In this document: positions 33,801-43,100 of the stretch, piece by piece
How the letters are laid out: every line of letters starts with the position of its first letter
How positions within the stretch are numbered: the first letter of the stretch is position 1
From: CALROG01 sp943369755
GTDB lineage: Bacteria; Pseudomonadota; Gammaproteobacteria; Burkholderiales; Burkholderiaceae_C
Length of the DNA stretch: 64,000 nt
Reading direction: 5' to 3'
NCBI GenBank assembly: GCA_943369755.1
Contig: CALROG020000003.1
Span: 62,001-126,000 of the forward strand
Notes under the pieces: model-generated
The model's input: the letters and a program-made list of their open reading frames with translations, nothing else
What the model was told of the DNA's origin: nothing
Database searches by the model: none
Position numbers and translations under genes: made by a program

Positions 33801-33910
33801 TTCTGCACTTTCATGGCGTTGAACGACAGCAGGCCGGCAAAGCTCAGCAGCACGAACAGCATCACGGCCGGTATCGGGTTCTTGATCGACCAGGAGGAGA
33901 CATTCATCAT
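30827..33910 (-). CDS. RND efflux pump inner-membrane subunit
   Basis: 1027 residues, the usual size of HAE1/AcrB-MdtB-type pumps. It has an N-terminal helix (NPIPAVMLFVLLSFAGLLSFNAMKVQNFPDIDLPTVTVSASLPGAAPAQLENDV), porter domains and two blocks of transmembrane helices. The proton-relay Asp pair is visible in LALSLVIGILVDDAIVEVENIV. The GATKNSILLVEYA-type motif (MGVATKNSILLVEYAI) follows in the second half. AAGGAG eight bases before the first of two adjacent ATGs supports 33910. It is last in the TetR-OMF-MFP-RND operon, 12 bases after the adaptor stop. The stop codon is supplied by a dispersed repeat. Substrates are unknown. Confidence 0.96.
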   Translation of the reverse strand: MMNVSSWSIKNPIPAVMLFVLLSFAGLLSFNAMKVQNFPDIDLPTVTVSASLPGAAPAQLENDVARKLENAVASLQGLKHIYTKVQDGVVTLTAEFRLEKPVQEAVDDVRSAVQRVRADLPADLRDPVVQKMDIAGQPVLAYTIRSARMDDEALSWFVDDTVARKLLAVKGVGAINRVGGVTREVRVALDPQKLQALGASAADISRQLRQVQTESASGRTDLGAGEQPVRTLGTVRTAQEVAALEIALQNGRTIKLADVATVSDTVAEPRAAALLNGKAVVGFEVARSRGESEVTVGAAVVQALEALKAQHPDVELTQAFDFVTPVKEEYDGSLMLLYEGALLAVLVVWLFLRDWRATFVSAVALPMSVIPAFVGMYLLGFSINVVTLLALSLVIGILVDDAIVEVENIVRHLRMGKSPYQAAMEAADEIGLAVIATTFTLIAVFLPTAFMSGIAGKFFKQFGWTASLAVFASLVVARVLTPMMAAYLLKPIVTGHQDPSWMKTYLRMAAWCMKHRFSTMVMATLFFFGSVALIPLLPTGFIPPDDNSQTQVYLELPPGSTLAQTLASAEQAREMIAKVAHVKSVYTTVGGGSAGGDPFAMAGAAEVRKATLTILLAERTERPRKQGIENNIRAALEPLPGVRSKVGLGGSGEKYVLVLTGEDPNALQAAAVAVEKDLRTIPGLGQVASTASLIRPEIAVRPDFARAADQGVTSAAIGDTLRIATQGDYEVSLSKLNLSQRQVPIVVRLADDARKDLSVLERLSVPGARGPVMLGQVATLELTGGPAVIDRYDRSRNINFEIELSGLPLGDVATAVQALPAVKNLPAGVKVVEIGDAEVMGELFASFGLAMLTGVLCIYIVLVLLFKDFLHPVTILAALPLALGGAFVGLLIAQKSFSMPSLIGLIMLMGVATKNSILLVEYAIVARRDQGMSRWDALMDACHKRARPIIMTTIAMGAGMLPIAIGWGAADPSFRSPMSVAVIGGLITSTVLSLLVVPVVFTYLDDLEHWLKRMAGKLRRRPASGAL

Positions 33911-33922
33911 GCAAACTGCTCC

Positions 33923-35074
33923 TTACTTGGCCGGAACCACAGCCGACTTGGCGCTGGCTTCAACAATGCGCACCAGGTCCCCGTCATTCAGAAAGCCGCC
34001 GCCCGAGGCGACCAGCCGCGCGTCGGCGGCCAGGCCGCCGGTGATCTCGACCCGGTCACCGGCCAGCCGGCCGGTTTGTACCTTGACCTGGCTGACCCGG
34101 TTGTCGGGGTTGACGCGATACACATAGCTGAAGCCGTCGCGCACCACCACTGCTGCCTGCGGCAGCGTCAGCGCGGGCGTGGCACCCAGATCAAACTCGC
34201 CCCGCGCAAACATGCCCGGCAGGGCCGCAGCCGCGCCATTGCCCGGCAGCGCCGTCAGGTCGAGGTACACCAGGGCGTTGCGGGTTTGCGGGTCTACCGT
34301 GGGCGCAATCATGCGGACCCGGCCTTGCAGCCTGGCACCGCTGGCCGCGGTGACGAGGGCGGCGGTGCCGGTGCTGATGCGCCCCAGCTCGGCCGAGGTA
34401 ACTTCTGCGCGCCATTCCAGCCGGCCCTTGCGGATCATGCGAAACAGCTCGGTGCCCGCGCCCACCACAGCACCCACGGTGGCGCTGCGTGCAGAAATGA
34501 TGCCGTCGTCCGGGGCCAGCACGCTGGTCTGGCCCAGTCGCACCTGCTGCACCTGGTTGAGCGCACGCGCGGCCTCGACCCGGGCCCTGGCGGTTTGCTC
34601 GGCCGTGAGGTACTGGTTGATTTGCGAGGCACTGAGCGCGCCGCTGGTCTGCAGGCTGCGCGCCCGCTCGGCATTGCCGGCGGCTTCGGCGGCATTGGCC
34701 TCGGCTTCCATCAGGCTGGCCTTGCCCTGGGCGGCCTCGGCGCGCAGGGTCTCGGGCGCGAAGGTGGCCAGCAGGTCGCCTTTTTTCACCCGGTCACCCA
34801 CATTCACCCGAACCTCGGTCAGGCGCAAACCGTTGGACTCGGCCCCGACGCTGGCCTCTTGCCAGGCGGCAATGTTGCCGTTGGCCGCCAGCTTGACGGC
34901 CAGCCGGGTGGCCAGCGGCGCAACGGTGCTGACCGTCAGGGCCGGTTTGGCAACGGCTGTCTTGCTGTCTTGTGCGCTGGAGTGGCTGGACCACAGCGCG
35001 GCGCCGGTGACGGTGAGCGCGGTCAGCGTCAGGGCGGCGAGGGCGGCGGGGTGGTTTTTGAATCGGGTCATCAT
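33923..35074 (-). CDS. RND efflux periplasmic adaptor (membrane fusion protein)
   Basis: 383 residues from ATG 35074 (a TTG six codons upstream is less likely). N-terminal signal anchor (HPAALAALTLTALTVTGAALWSSHSSA), a lipoyl/barrel-sandwich half (AAWQEASVGAESNGLRLTEVRVNVGDRVKKGDLLATF), a helical hairpin (residues ~105-165), the second lipoyl half (TSVLAPDDGIISARSATVGAVV) and beta-barrel region. It links the inner-membrane pump to the outer-membrane channel encoded on either side. Confidence 0.95.
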   Translation of the reverse strand: MMTRFKNHPAALAALTLTALTVTGAALWSSHSSAQDSKTAVAKPALTVSTVAPLATRLAVKLAANGNIAAWQEASVGAESNGLRLTEVRVNVGDRVKKGDLLATFAPETLRAEAAQGKASLMEAEANAAEAAGNAERARSLQTSGALSASQINQYLTAEQTARARVEAARALNQVQQVRLGQTSVLAPDDGIISARSATVGAVVGAGTELFRMIRKGRLEWRAEVTSAELGRISTGTAALVTAASGARLQGRVRMIAPTVDPQTRNALVYLDLTALPGNGAAAALPGMFARGEFDLGATPALTLPQAAVVVRDGFSYVYRVNPDNRVSQVKVQTGRLAGDRVEITGGLAADARLVASGGGFLNDGDLVRIVEASAKSAVVPAK

Positions 35075-35103
35075 GGGGTGTGGTTCCGTCAATCAGGTGT
35101 ACA

Positions 35104-36543
35104 TCAGGGCTGAGGGGCGCTGGTAGCGCTGGCGGCGGTGCTGGCCGGTGGGCGTTCCCAGCCGCCGCCGGCGGCGCGGTACAGGGCAATCCAGGCGGCA
35201 ACCCGTTCGCGTTGCAGTTCAATCAGGGCGGTCTGGGCTGCCAGCGCTGTGCGGCGGGCATCTTCCAGCTCCACCAGGCTGGCCAGCCCGGCTTTGTAGC
35301 GCGCGTCCGTGGCGGCCAGCGAGGCGCGGTAACCCTCGGTGGCCACTTGCGCGTCGTCGCTGCGGGCGGCGCTGGCGTCCAGGTTGACCAGGGCTTCTTC
35401 CACCTCGCGCACAGCCTGACGCACGCGAGCCTGGTACAGCGCCACGGCCTCGGTGTAGCGCGCGCTGGCGGCGTCGGTGTTGGCGGCCAGGCGGCCGCCG
35501 TCAAACAGAGGCAGGCTGAGCGCCAGCGGGCCGATGGCCCAGGTCTTGGCCTCACTGCCGACACCGCCCGCGCGAGCCCGGCCCACGGCGATTGAACCCG
35601 ACAAGCTCAGGCGCGGCATTTGCTGGGCCCGCGCACTGCCGACCTCGGCGCTGGCGGCGGCCACATCGCGCTCTGCCTGGAATACGTCGGGCCGCTGGGC
35701 CAGCACGCTGGCCGGCAGCGTTGCTATTAAAAACATAGTGGCTGGCGCAGTATCGGTGCGGGCTACAGCCAGTTTTGCCTTGATTTCGGGCTCTGGAATG
35801 GCGGTCAGGGCCACCAGCGCCTTGAGCACCGTCGCGCACTGTGCGCGCTGCTGGGTGGCGCGGGCTGAGCCCTCTGCGGCGCTGGCGCGTGCCAGCGCCG
35901 CGCCAGCCGGGGCGGTAAAGCCGGCCCGGGCGCTGAGCTCGGCCAGCCGGGCGGTTTCGGCGCGCGACGCCGCGTCGGCCAGTGCCACCACAAGCTGGCG
36001 CTCGCAGCTGCGCAGGGTGGTGTATTGGTTGGCGGTTTCTGCGGCCACGCTGACACGCGCTTCATGCCATCCGGCCTGGGCACCGTCCAGTCGGGCCTGG
36101 GCCGCGTCGGCAGCCAGGCGGTTGCCGCCAAACAGGTCAATTTCCCAAGCGGTTTGCAGGCCCAGCTGGGCGCTGCTGGCCACTGTGCCAGGCACCTGGG
36201 TGTTGCCGCGCTGGGCGCTGGCCTGGGCGTCCAGCCGGGGCCCCAGCGCAGCACCGGCGGCCACCTGGCTGGCGCGGGCCTGTTCGATGCGCGAACGGGC
36301 CGCGGCCAGCGTTGGGCTGGAGGCCTGCGCGGCGTCAATCAGCTGCACCAGCAACGGGTCATTCAGGCGCTGCCACCAGTCGCGCAGGCCGGGCAGGCCG
36401 CCGCCGTGGGGCAACACGGCGTGCCACTGTGCTGGCGCGGCCAGCGCCATGCCGGCCGGTGGGGTGGGCGTGGCGCATGCGCACAGCATCAGCGCCGCGA
36501 GCAAGGCGCCAACGCGCGCGCCGGGTGGGGGCTTGAGGTTCAT
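35104..36543 (-). CDS. Outer-membrane efflux lipoprotein (NodT/OprM family), with repeat-encoded insert
   Basis: 479 residues. Signal and lipobox (LLAALMLCAC) near residue 23, then two OEP repeats typical of TolC/OprM channels (QLIDAAQASSPTLAAARSRIEQARAS; DVFQAERDVAAASAEVGSARAQQMPRLSLSGSIAVG). The ATG overlaps the TetR stop (ATGA). The linker before LPASVLAQRPDV carries about 20 residues (around AVARTDTAPATMFLIA) encoded by a copy of the dispersed repeat (35723-35779) in frame, a domesticated insertion in the loop between the two halves. It completes the tripartite pump. Confidence 0.95.
   Translation of the reverse strand: MNLKPPPGARVGALLAALMLCACATPTPPAGMALAAPAQWHAVLPHGGGLPGLRDWWQRLNDPLLVQLIDAAQASSPTLAAARSRIEQARASQVAAGAALGPRLDAQASAQRGNTQVPGTVASSAQLGLQTAWEIDLFGGNRLAADAAQARLDGAQAGWHEARVSVAAETANQYTTLRSCERQLVVALADAASRAETARLAELSARAGFTAPAGAALARASAAEGSARATQQRAQCATVLKALVALTAIPEPEIKAKLAVARTDTAPATMFLIATLPASVLAQRPDVFQAERDVAAASAEVGSARAQQMPRLSLSGSIAVGRARAGGVGSEAKTWAIGPLALSLPLFDGGRLAANTDAASARYTEAVALYQARVRQAVREVEEALVNLDASAARSDDAQVATEGYRASLAATDARYKAGLASLVELEDARRTALAAQTALIELQRERVAAWIALYRAAGGGWERPPASTAASATSAPQP
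35723..35779 (+). repeat. Dispersed ~57-bp repeat, copy D (inside the outer-membrane efflux gene)
   Basis: GCTATTAAAAACATAGTGGC at 35723, then TGGCGCAG, GTGCGGGCTACAGCC and AGTTTTGCC. It is one of the best matches to copy E. It is read in frame on the other strand as part of the efflux protein. Confidence 0.82.
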
Positions 36544-37265
36544 GCCGGGGTTCGCTTTCGGGTAGGTTGTTTGACGGCTGCTGCGCCCTGGCGGCGTTGC
36601 ATTTCACCGGCCACCATGGACTCGGCAAAGTCGGCCAGCCGCTGCACCCACTGGTCTGCGGCCTTTGGGCCGTGCAGCAGCTCGGGGCGGATGGTGCTGA
36701 TCACTTCGGGGCAGACATAAAGCTGCAAGGCCATGGCGGTGATGCTAAAGGCCAGCCGGTGGACTTCCACGTCGGTTTTGGCCAGGCCCAGGTGGCGGCG
36801 CAGCACGTCGGCCAGCGCAGCGTGGGCGGGCTTGATGCCGTGCTCCAGCTCTTCGGCCCACAGGCCGGTGGGCTCCAGCATTTCCCGAAAGTGCAGGCGC
36901 ATGCATTGCTGGACCACCTCGCCACGCCCAAGCGGCTCCAAAAAACCACCAAACAGGCCTTCCAGCGACTGGCGCAGGGTGAGGTGCTCGGGGTGGTACA
37001 GCGGAATGTCGTTCTTCGGGTCGCCCAGGGGCTCAACGAAGGCGGCGCGGTACAGGCCTTCCTTGTCGCCAAAGTAGTAGCTGATTGCGGCAATGTTGAC
37101 GCCCGCAGCGGCGGCAATTTCGCGGGTCGATGTCTTGGCAAAACCCTGCTCGGCAAACAGCCGCAGGCCGCTGCGCAGCAGCCGGGTGCGGGCCTCCAGC
37201 CCGTCGCTGCGGGGCAGGCGGGCGGTGGGGCTGGCGGCGCGCACGGACTTGGGCATGGCGCGCAT
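36540..37265 (-). CDS. TetR-family regulator of the efflux operon (CecR/DUF1956 type)
   Basis: 241 residues. The N-terminal TetR helix-turn-helix (ARTRLLRSGLRLFAEQGFAKTSTREIAAAAGVNIAAISYYFGDKEGLYRAAF) is complete and the C-terminal ligand domain resembles the CecR (YbiH)/DUF1956 group (LTLRQSLEGLFGGFLEPL, CMRLHFREMLEPTGLW). It is first in the operon, overlapping the OMF start, and has a palindrome 13 bases before its start, so it probably represses its own operon and is released by a pump substrate. Confidence 0.94.
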   Translation of the reverse strand: MRAMPKSVRAASPTARLPRSDGLEARTRLLRSGLRLFAEQGFAKTSTREIAAAAGVNIAAISYYFGDKEGLYRAAFVEPLGDPKNDIPLYHPEHLTLRQSLEGLFGGFLEPLGRGEVVQQCMRLHFREMLEPTGLWAEELEHGIKPAHAALADVLRRHLGLAKTDVEVHRLAFSITAMALQLYVCPEVISTIRPELLHGPKAADQWVQRLADFAESMVAGEMQRRQGAAAVKQPTRKRTPA

Positions 37266-37277
37266 TGTGCCTCAATA

Positions 37278-37293
37278 AATCAATCGTTTGATT
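37278..37293. promoter_or_regulatory. Palindrome AATCAA-TCGT-TTGATT, probable TetR operator
   Basis: AATCAA (37278-37283) and TTGATT (37288-37293) are perfect inverted arms around TCGT, just before the TetR start codon. Position and symmetry are typical of autorepression by a TetR dimer. Confidence 0.65.
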
Positions 37294-37344
37294 AAGTTAC
37301 TGTGACAACCCCAGCCACCCCCGAGGCCGCTGGCAGGCCGCCAC

Positions 37345-40131
37345 TCAACCGAAAACGGCTTGCCACAGCGCCAGCACGGCCTGGCGCTCTGCCTGCAGCG
37401 CGGGCGGCTCGACTTGCGTGGGCGCTTCATTCAGGCGCGCCTGGTGTTGCACCCGGCGCAGCTCGCGGTAGGCGGTGGCGGCGGCCTGGCCCACGCCGCT
37501 GGGCAGCAGGCCCGCGCTTTCGGCGCGCTGCAGCAGTGCAATGTTGCCCAGGTTGGGCACCAGCGCCGGGTGTGTGCCGGCCTGCGACAGCACCAGAAAC
37601 TGCACCGCAAATTCGGCGTCAACCATGCCGCCGGGGCTGTGCTTGACGTCAAACTTCTCGCCGCGCACCGGGTGGGCGGCGCGCACCTTGTTGCGCATCG
37701 CCATGATTTCGTTGCGCAGCGCGGGCCCGTCACGCGGCGCAGTGATCACGGCCTGGCGCACCGCGTCAAACCGGGCCTGCATGGCGGGGTGGCCCAGCAC
37801 GAAGCGGGCGCGGGTCATGGCCTGGTGCTCCCAGGTCCAGGCGGTGTTGCTGCCGCGCTGCTGCTGGTAGTTGGCGTAGGCCTGAAAGGTGGTGATCAGC
37901 AGGCCCGAGTTGCCGTTGGGTCGCAAGGCGGTGTCAATCTCGAACAGGTCGCCCTCGGCGGTTTTCACGCTGAGCCAGTTGATCAGCTTGCGCACAAACG
38001 CGGCATAGGCCTCGGGCGCGCGCTCGTCGTCGTCTTCGTAGACAAACACGATGTCCAGGTCGCTGCCGTAACCCAGCTCTTTGCCGCCGAGCTTGCCGTA
38101 GCCAATGATGGCGAATTGCGGCTCCTCACGGTGCCGGGTTTTCAGCCGCTGCCAGCACCAGCGGGCGGTCACGCGCAGCAGGGTGTCGGCCAGTGCGCTC
38201 AGGTCGTCGGCCACCTGTTCCACGCTCAGGCAACCCTCCACGTCACGCGCCAGGGTGCGGAACACCTCCGCGTGGTGGGCCCTGCGCAGCAGGTTCAGCA
38301 GCACTTCGTCGTCGTCTTCGCCGGTGATCTGAAGTGCCTGGCGGCGCGCCTCCAGCTCGCGCTCCAGGTCAGCGGCCACAAAGCGCTCGGTCAGCATGGC
38401 GTCGCTGGCCAGCTCGTCAATCACGCCGGGGTGCTGCAGCAAGTAACGGGCAGGCCAGCGGGCCGCGCCCAGCAAACGCAGCAGCCGCTCGTGCACCCGG
38501 GGGCGTTCGAGCAGCAGCGCCAGGTAGCTTTCGCGGCGCAGCAGCGGCTCGATCCAGTCGGCAATGCGCACGGCGGCTTCTTCCGTCACCCGGCCTTCAC
38601 GCAGCCACAGTGCGGTGCGTTGCACCAGCCGTGTCAGCCGCTCGCGGGCGTCGTCGCGCAGCGCCAGCACCCGGGGGTGAGTGCGCCACAGCGCGACCCG
38701 CTCGCGAAACTGCGGGGGCAGTTGTTCCAGCAATGACTCCAGGTCGGGGGCCGTTGTGTTGCGCGCCGCTTTGGGGCCGCCGCAGGTGCCTTTGCTGCAC
38801 TCGCGTGCGCCACCGCCCAGCAAGGTGTCGAACTCCTGCGCCACCAGTTCGCGGTGGGTGTCCAGCTCGCTCAGGAACGGGCAGCAGTTGGCAAAACCCA
38901 TGGTCTGGGCAATCCAGGTCAGGTCGTCGTCGCGCGTTGCCAGCACATGGGTCTGCTGGTCGTCCAGGTACTGAATGCGGTGCTCCACCCGGCGCAAAAA
39001 TTCATAGGCTTTGGCCAGGCCGTCGGCGGTGGCCTGCGGCATCAGGCCGGCGGCGGCCACCCGTTGCAGCGCAGCCAGCGTGGGCCGGGTGCGCAGCTCG
39101 GGGAACTGGCCGCCCCGCACCACCTGCAGCAGTTGCACCGTGAATTCAATTTCGCGGATGCCGCCACGCGACAGCTTGACGTCGTTGGCGCGTTCGGGCC
39201 GCCCGGCGCTGCGTTTGGCAGCGTGTTCGCGAATTTGCTGGTGCAGCACCCGCAACGAATCAAACACGTTGTAGTCCAGGTAGCGGCGAAACACAAAGGG
39301 CAGCACCGCGCTGCGCAACGCGGCGGCTGAGCCCTCACGCGGGCTGCCGGGCGCACCGGTGACGCAACTGCGCGGCGCGATCACGCGGCTTTTGAGCCAG
39401 GCAAAGCGTTCCCATTCACGGCCCTGGACCTGGAAGTATTCTTCCAGCGCACCCAGCGAGACCGTGCCCGGGCCCGAGTTGCCGTTGGGTCGCAGGGCCA
39501 GGTCCACCCGGAACACGAAGCCGTGCTCGGTGGTTTCGCCAATCAGGCCGTAGATGATCTTGACGGCCTTGCCAAAGTACTCGTGGTTGGAGATGGCGTT
39601 GCGGCCTTGCGCGTTGCCCGCGGTGTCGCCGTCGTGGTCATACACATAAATCAGGTCGATGTCGCTGGAGACATTGAGCTCGCGGGCACCCAGTTTGCCC
39701 ATGCCGACCACCCACAGCTCGGCCCGCTTGCCGCCAGGGGCCAGCGGCGCGCCATACACGGCGTCAAGTTGGCGGGTGGCTTCATCGCAGGCAATGTCAA
39801 GCGCGAATTCAGCCAGCTCGGTCACGGCCCGGGTAATGGTGGCCAGCGGCGCTTGCTGGTCGCAGTCCAGCTGAACCAGCCGGTGCATTACCAGCTGGCG
39901 CAGGATGCGAAGAGCGGTCGCGATGTCCGGGTCTTGGGCGCGCAGGGCGGTGTACGCGGTGCCCAGGCTGGCTAGCACCGGCGGCCCGTCGGGCAGCAGC
40001 GGGAGCTGGGCCGCGTAGCGGCGCTGCAGCCGCTGCACCAGCCGCGAATGGCCAGACAGCGGCAACGCCGTGCCCGCGTTTGCCGCAGGGGCGCCAGCCC
40101 CGGCATTTAACAAAACATCATTGGTGTGCAT
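37345..40131 (-). CDS. glnE: Bifunctional glutamine synthetase adenylyltransferase/deadenylylase
   Basis: 928 residues from ATG 40131; the open frame extends 35 codons further, into the region of the divergent yhdP gene. Two nucleotidyltransferase domains are visible: VGMGKLGARELNVSSDIDLIYVY in the N-terminal half and IGYGKLGGKELGYGSDLDIVFVY in the C-terminal half, each followed by RVDLALRPNGNSG or EIDTALRPNGNSG. One domain adenylylates, the other deadenylylates glutamine synthetase in response to PII. No PII or glnA gene is in the window. Only 52 bases separate it from yhdP. Confidence 0.97.
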   Translation of the reverse strand: MHTNDVLLNAGAGAPAANAGTALPLSGHSRLVQRLQRRYAAQLPLLPDGPPVLASLGTAYTALRAQDPDIATALRILRQLVMHRLVQLDCDQQAPLATITRAVTELAEFALDIACDEATRQLDAVYGAPLAPGGKRAELWVVGMGKLGARELNVSSDIDLIYVYDHDGDTAGNAQGRNAISNHEYFGKAVKIIYGLIGETTEHGFVFRVDLALRPNGNSGPGTVSLGALEEYFQVQGREWERFAWLKSRVIAPRSCVTGAPGSPREGSAAALRSAVLPFVFRRYLDYNVFDSLRVLHQQIREHAAKRSAGRPERANDVKLSRGGIREIEFTVQLLQVVRGGQFPELRTRPTLAALQRVAAAGLMPQATADGLAKAYEFLRRVEHRIQYLDDQQTHVLATRDDDLTWIAQTMGFANCCPFLSELDTHRELVAQEFDTLLGGGARECSKGTCGGPKAARNTTAPDLESLLEQLPPQFRERVALWRTHPRVLALRDDARERLTRLVQRTALWLREGRVTEEAAVRIADWIEPLLRRESYLALLLERPRVHERLLRLLGAARWPARYLLQHPGVIDELASDAMLTERFVAADLERELEARRQALQITGEDDDEVLLNLLRRAHHAEVFRTLARDVEGCLSVEQVADDLSALADTLLRVTARWCWQRLKTRHREEPQFAIIGYGKLGGKELGYGSDLDIVFVYEDDDERAPEAYAAFVRKLINWLSVKTAEGDLFEIDTALRPNGNSGLLITTFQAYANYQQQRGSNTAWTWEHQAMTRARFVLGHPAMQARFDAVRQAVITAPRDGPALRNEIMAMRNKVRAAHPVRGEKFDVKHSPGGMVDAEFAVQFLVLSQAGTHPALVPNLGNIALLQRAESAGLLPSGVGQAAATAYRELRRVQHQARLNEAPTQVEPPALQAERQAVLALWQAVFG

Positions 40132-40183
40132 CGAACCCAACAGACCGCTGCCGGTCATAATTCCTGCGACATCTACCTGTTCA

Positions 40184-43100
40184 ATGAACGACTCCCCGCC
40201 GTTACCTTCGCGCCTGCTGAAAACCTTTGCTTTCACGGTGCGCTGGCTGCTGTGGCTGCTGTTGGCGGCCTGGCTGGTGTTTGCGCTTGCCTGGGGCGCG
40301 CTTCACGGCTGGATTGTGCCGCGAATCGGCGAGCTGCGCCCGGCGCTGGAAATCGAGGCCTCGCGGGTGCTGGGTGTACCGGTGCGGATTGGCGAAATCA
40401 GCGCCCGCACCGAAGGGCTGATGCCGTCGTTCGAACTCGCCAACGTGGTGCTGCTGGACCCGCAGGGCCGTGAGGCGCTGCGCCTGCCGCGTGTGGTCGC
40501 CGGGCTGTCGCCGCGCTCGTTGTGGAACCTGGGCTTTGAGCAACTGGTGATCGAGCAGCCCGAGGTTGATATCCGGCGTGCCGCTGACGGCAAAATTTAC
40601 GTTGCCGGGCTGGACTTTTCACGCGACAACACCAGTCAGGGCCGGGGGGCCGACTGGTTCTTCAGCCAGACCGAGTTTGCCGTGCGGGGCGGCACCGTGC
40701 GCTGGACCGACGAGCTGCGCGGCACCGCCACTCTGGCGCTGGCTGGGGTGGACTTTGTGGCCCGCAACAGTGCCCGGCGCCATTCGCTGCGGCTGGACGC
40801 CACGCCCCCGCCGGGCTGGGGCCAACGCTTCAGCCTGCGCGGCCAGTTCCGCCAGCCCCTGCTGAGCACCCGCCAAGGCCAGTGGCAGGATTGGGACGGC
40901 CAGTTGTACGCAGACTTCGCCTGGGTTGACGTGGCGCAGTTGCGCCGCCATGCCGACCTGGGCCTGGACGTTACCCAGGGCCAGGGCGCCCTGCGGCTTT
41001 GGGCCGACGTCAGCAAAGGCCAGGTAACCGGCGGCGCGGCCGACATTGCCCTTGACGCGGTCAACGCCACCCTGGGCCCGCAGCTGCAGCCGCTGGCGTT
41101 GTCTGCCGTCTCGGGTCGGTTGGCCGGGCGGCGCCTGGCCAATGGTTTCGAGTTCTCTACCCGCGACTTGCAGTTTCGCACCAGCGATGGCCTGGCCTGG
41201 CCCGGCGGCAATGTGGCCCTGAGCTGGACCGGTGCCGAAGGCAAGCTACAGGCGCAGGGCGAACTGCGGGCCGACCGGCTGGACCTGGCGGCACTGAGCC
41301 AGGTCGCCAGCCGCCTGCCACTGGGCACCGCAACCCATGCGGCTTTGGCCACCTTCGCGCCCAAGGGGTTGATTGAAACCTTGCAGGCACGCTGGCAGGG
41401 CCCATTGAACGGGCCCGAAAAATACCAGGCCAAAGGCCGTGCCAGCGGGCTTGAGTTTGCCGCTCTGGCGGCGACTGTGCCGCGCAGCTCAACTGCCACA
41501 CGGCCCCCTGTGGGGCGGCCCGGTTTGCGCGGCGGCGCAGTTGAATTTGACCTGACGCAGGCCGGCGGCAAGGCCCGCCTCTCCCTCAACAAGGGCGCGC
41601 TGGATTTACCGGGCGTGTTCGAAGACCCGGTGGTGGCGTTTGACCAGTTCGCCGCCGACGCCCAGTGGCAGTTCAGCGGCGACGCCATCACGCTCTCGCT
41701 GGCCAACATCAGGTTCGCCAATGCCGATGCACAAGGCCAGGCCGAGGCCAGTTGGCGCACCAGCGACCCGGCGAAGTCGGCCTCGCATTCGCGCTTTCCG
41801 GGGGTGCTGGATCTGCAAGCCACCCTGAGCCGTGCCGACGGTGCCCGGGTCTACCGCTATCTGCCCCAGTCGATTCTGAAAGACGCCCGCGACTACGTGC
41901 GTGAGTCGGTCATCCAGGGCAGCGCCAGCGATGTCAAGGTCCGCGTCAAGGGCGACTTGTGGGACATGCCGTTCAACGACCCGCGCCTGGGCGAGTTCCG
42001 CATCGCCGCCAACGTGAAGAACACCACCTTTGCCTTTGTGCCGCGTAGCTTCACGCCCAAGGGTGCGGTGCCCTGGCCAGCCTTGACCCAGTTGTCGGGT
42101 GAGCTGATTTTTGAGCGCAGCGCCATGCAGGTCAGGGGTGCCACCGCACGCCTGATCGGTGCGCCCGGCTTGCAGGTCACCCGGGCCGAGGCACGCATCC
42201 CCGACCTGGCGCACACCACCACAGTGATCGTCAACGCCGAAGTCAAAGGCCCGCTGGGTGAGAGCCTGGCGCTGGTCAACAGCTCGCCGCTGGCCGCGCT
42301 GATGGGCAATGCACTTGCCAAAGCCAGCGCCACCGGCAACGCCGACCTGCGCCTGGGGCTGGTGTTGCCGATCTTCAATATTGCCAGTTCCAAAGTGCGC
42401 GGCAGCCTGACGCTGGCCGGTAACGAGCTGCAAATCACGCCCGACAGCCCGCTGTTGGGGCGGGCGCGCGGCGTGGTGAACTTCACTGAGAACGGCTTCA
42501 CGCTGGCCAATGCACAAGCCCGCATGCTGGGCGGCGACACCCGGCTGGAAGGCGGCTCCCGGGTGCTGCCGGTCGGCTCTACCGAAGCGCCTTTGCTGCT
42601 TCGTGCGCAGGGCCAAGTTAGCGCCGACGGCTTGCGCCAGGCCCGCGAGCTGGGTTTTGTGGCGCGGCTGGCCCAAAACATGCAGGGTGCCACTACCTAC
42701 AGCGCCAGTCTGGGCTTTCGCCGGGGCGTGCCTGAGTTGTCCATTTCAAGCAACCTGCAGGGCCTGGCGGTCAGCCTGCCCGCGCCGCTGAACAAAACCG
42801 CCGACGCTGTGCTGGCGCTGCGCTACGAAAGCGCGCTGCTGCGCGAGTCGCTGCAGCCCGGGACGCGGCTGCATGACCGGTTGTCGTTTGAACTCGGGCG
42901 GGCGGTGTCCATCAACTATGTGCGTGACCTGACGGTGGAGCCCGCGCGGGTGCTGCGCGGTGCCATTGGCGTGGGGCTGGCGGCGGGCGAGTCTGCCGCA
43001 GCGCCCGAGCAGGGCGTAATGGCCAATATCAACTTCAATGCGATCGATGTGGACGCATGGGAGCGGGTGCTGTCGGGTGTGTCAGGCGCACCGGTGGCGG

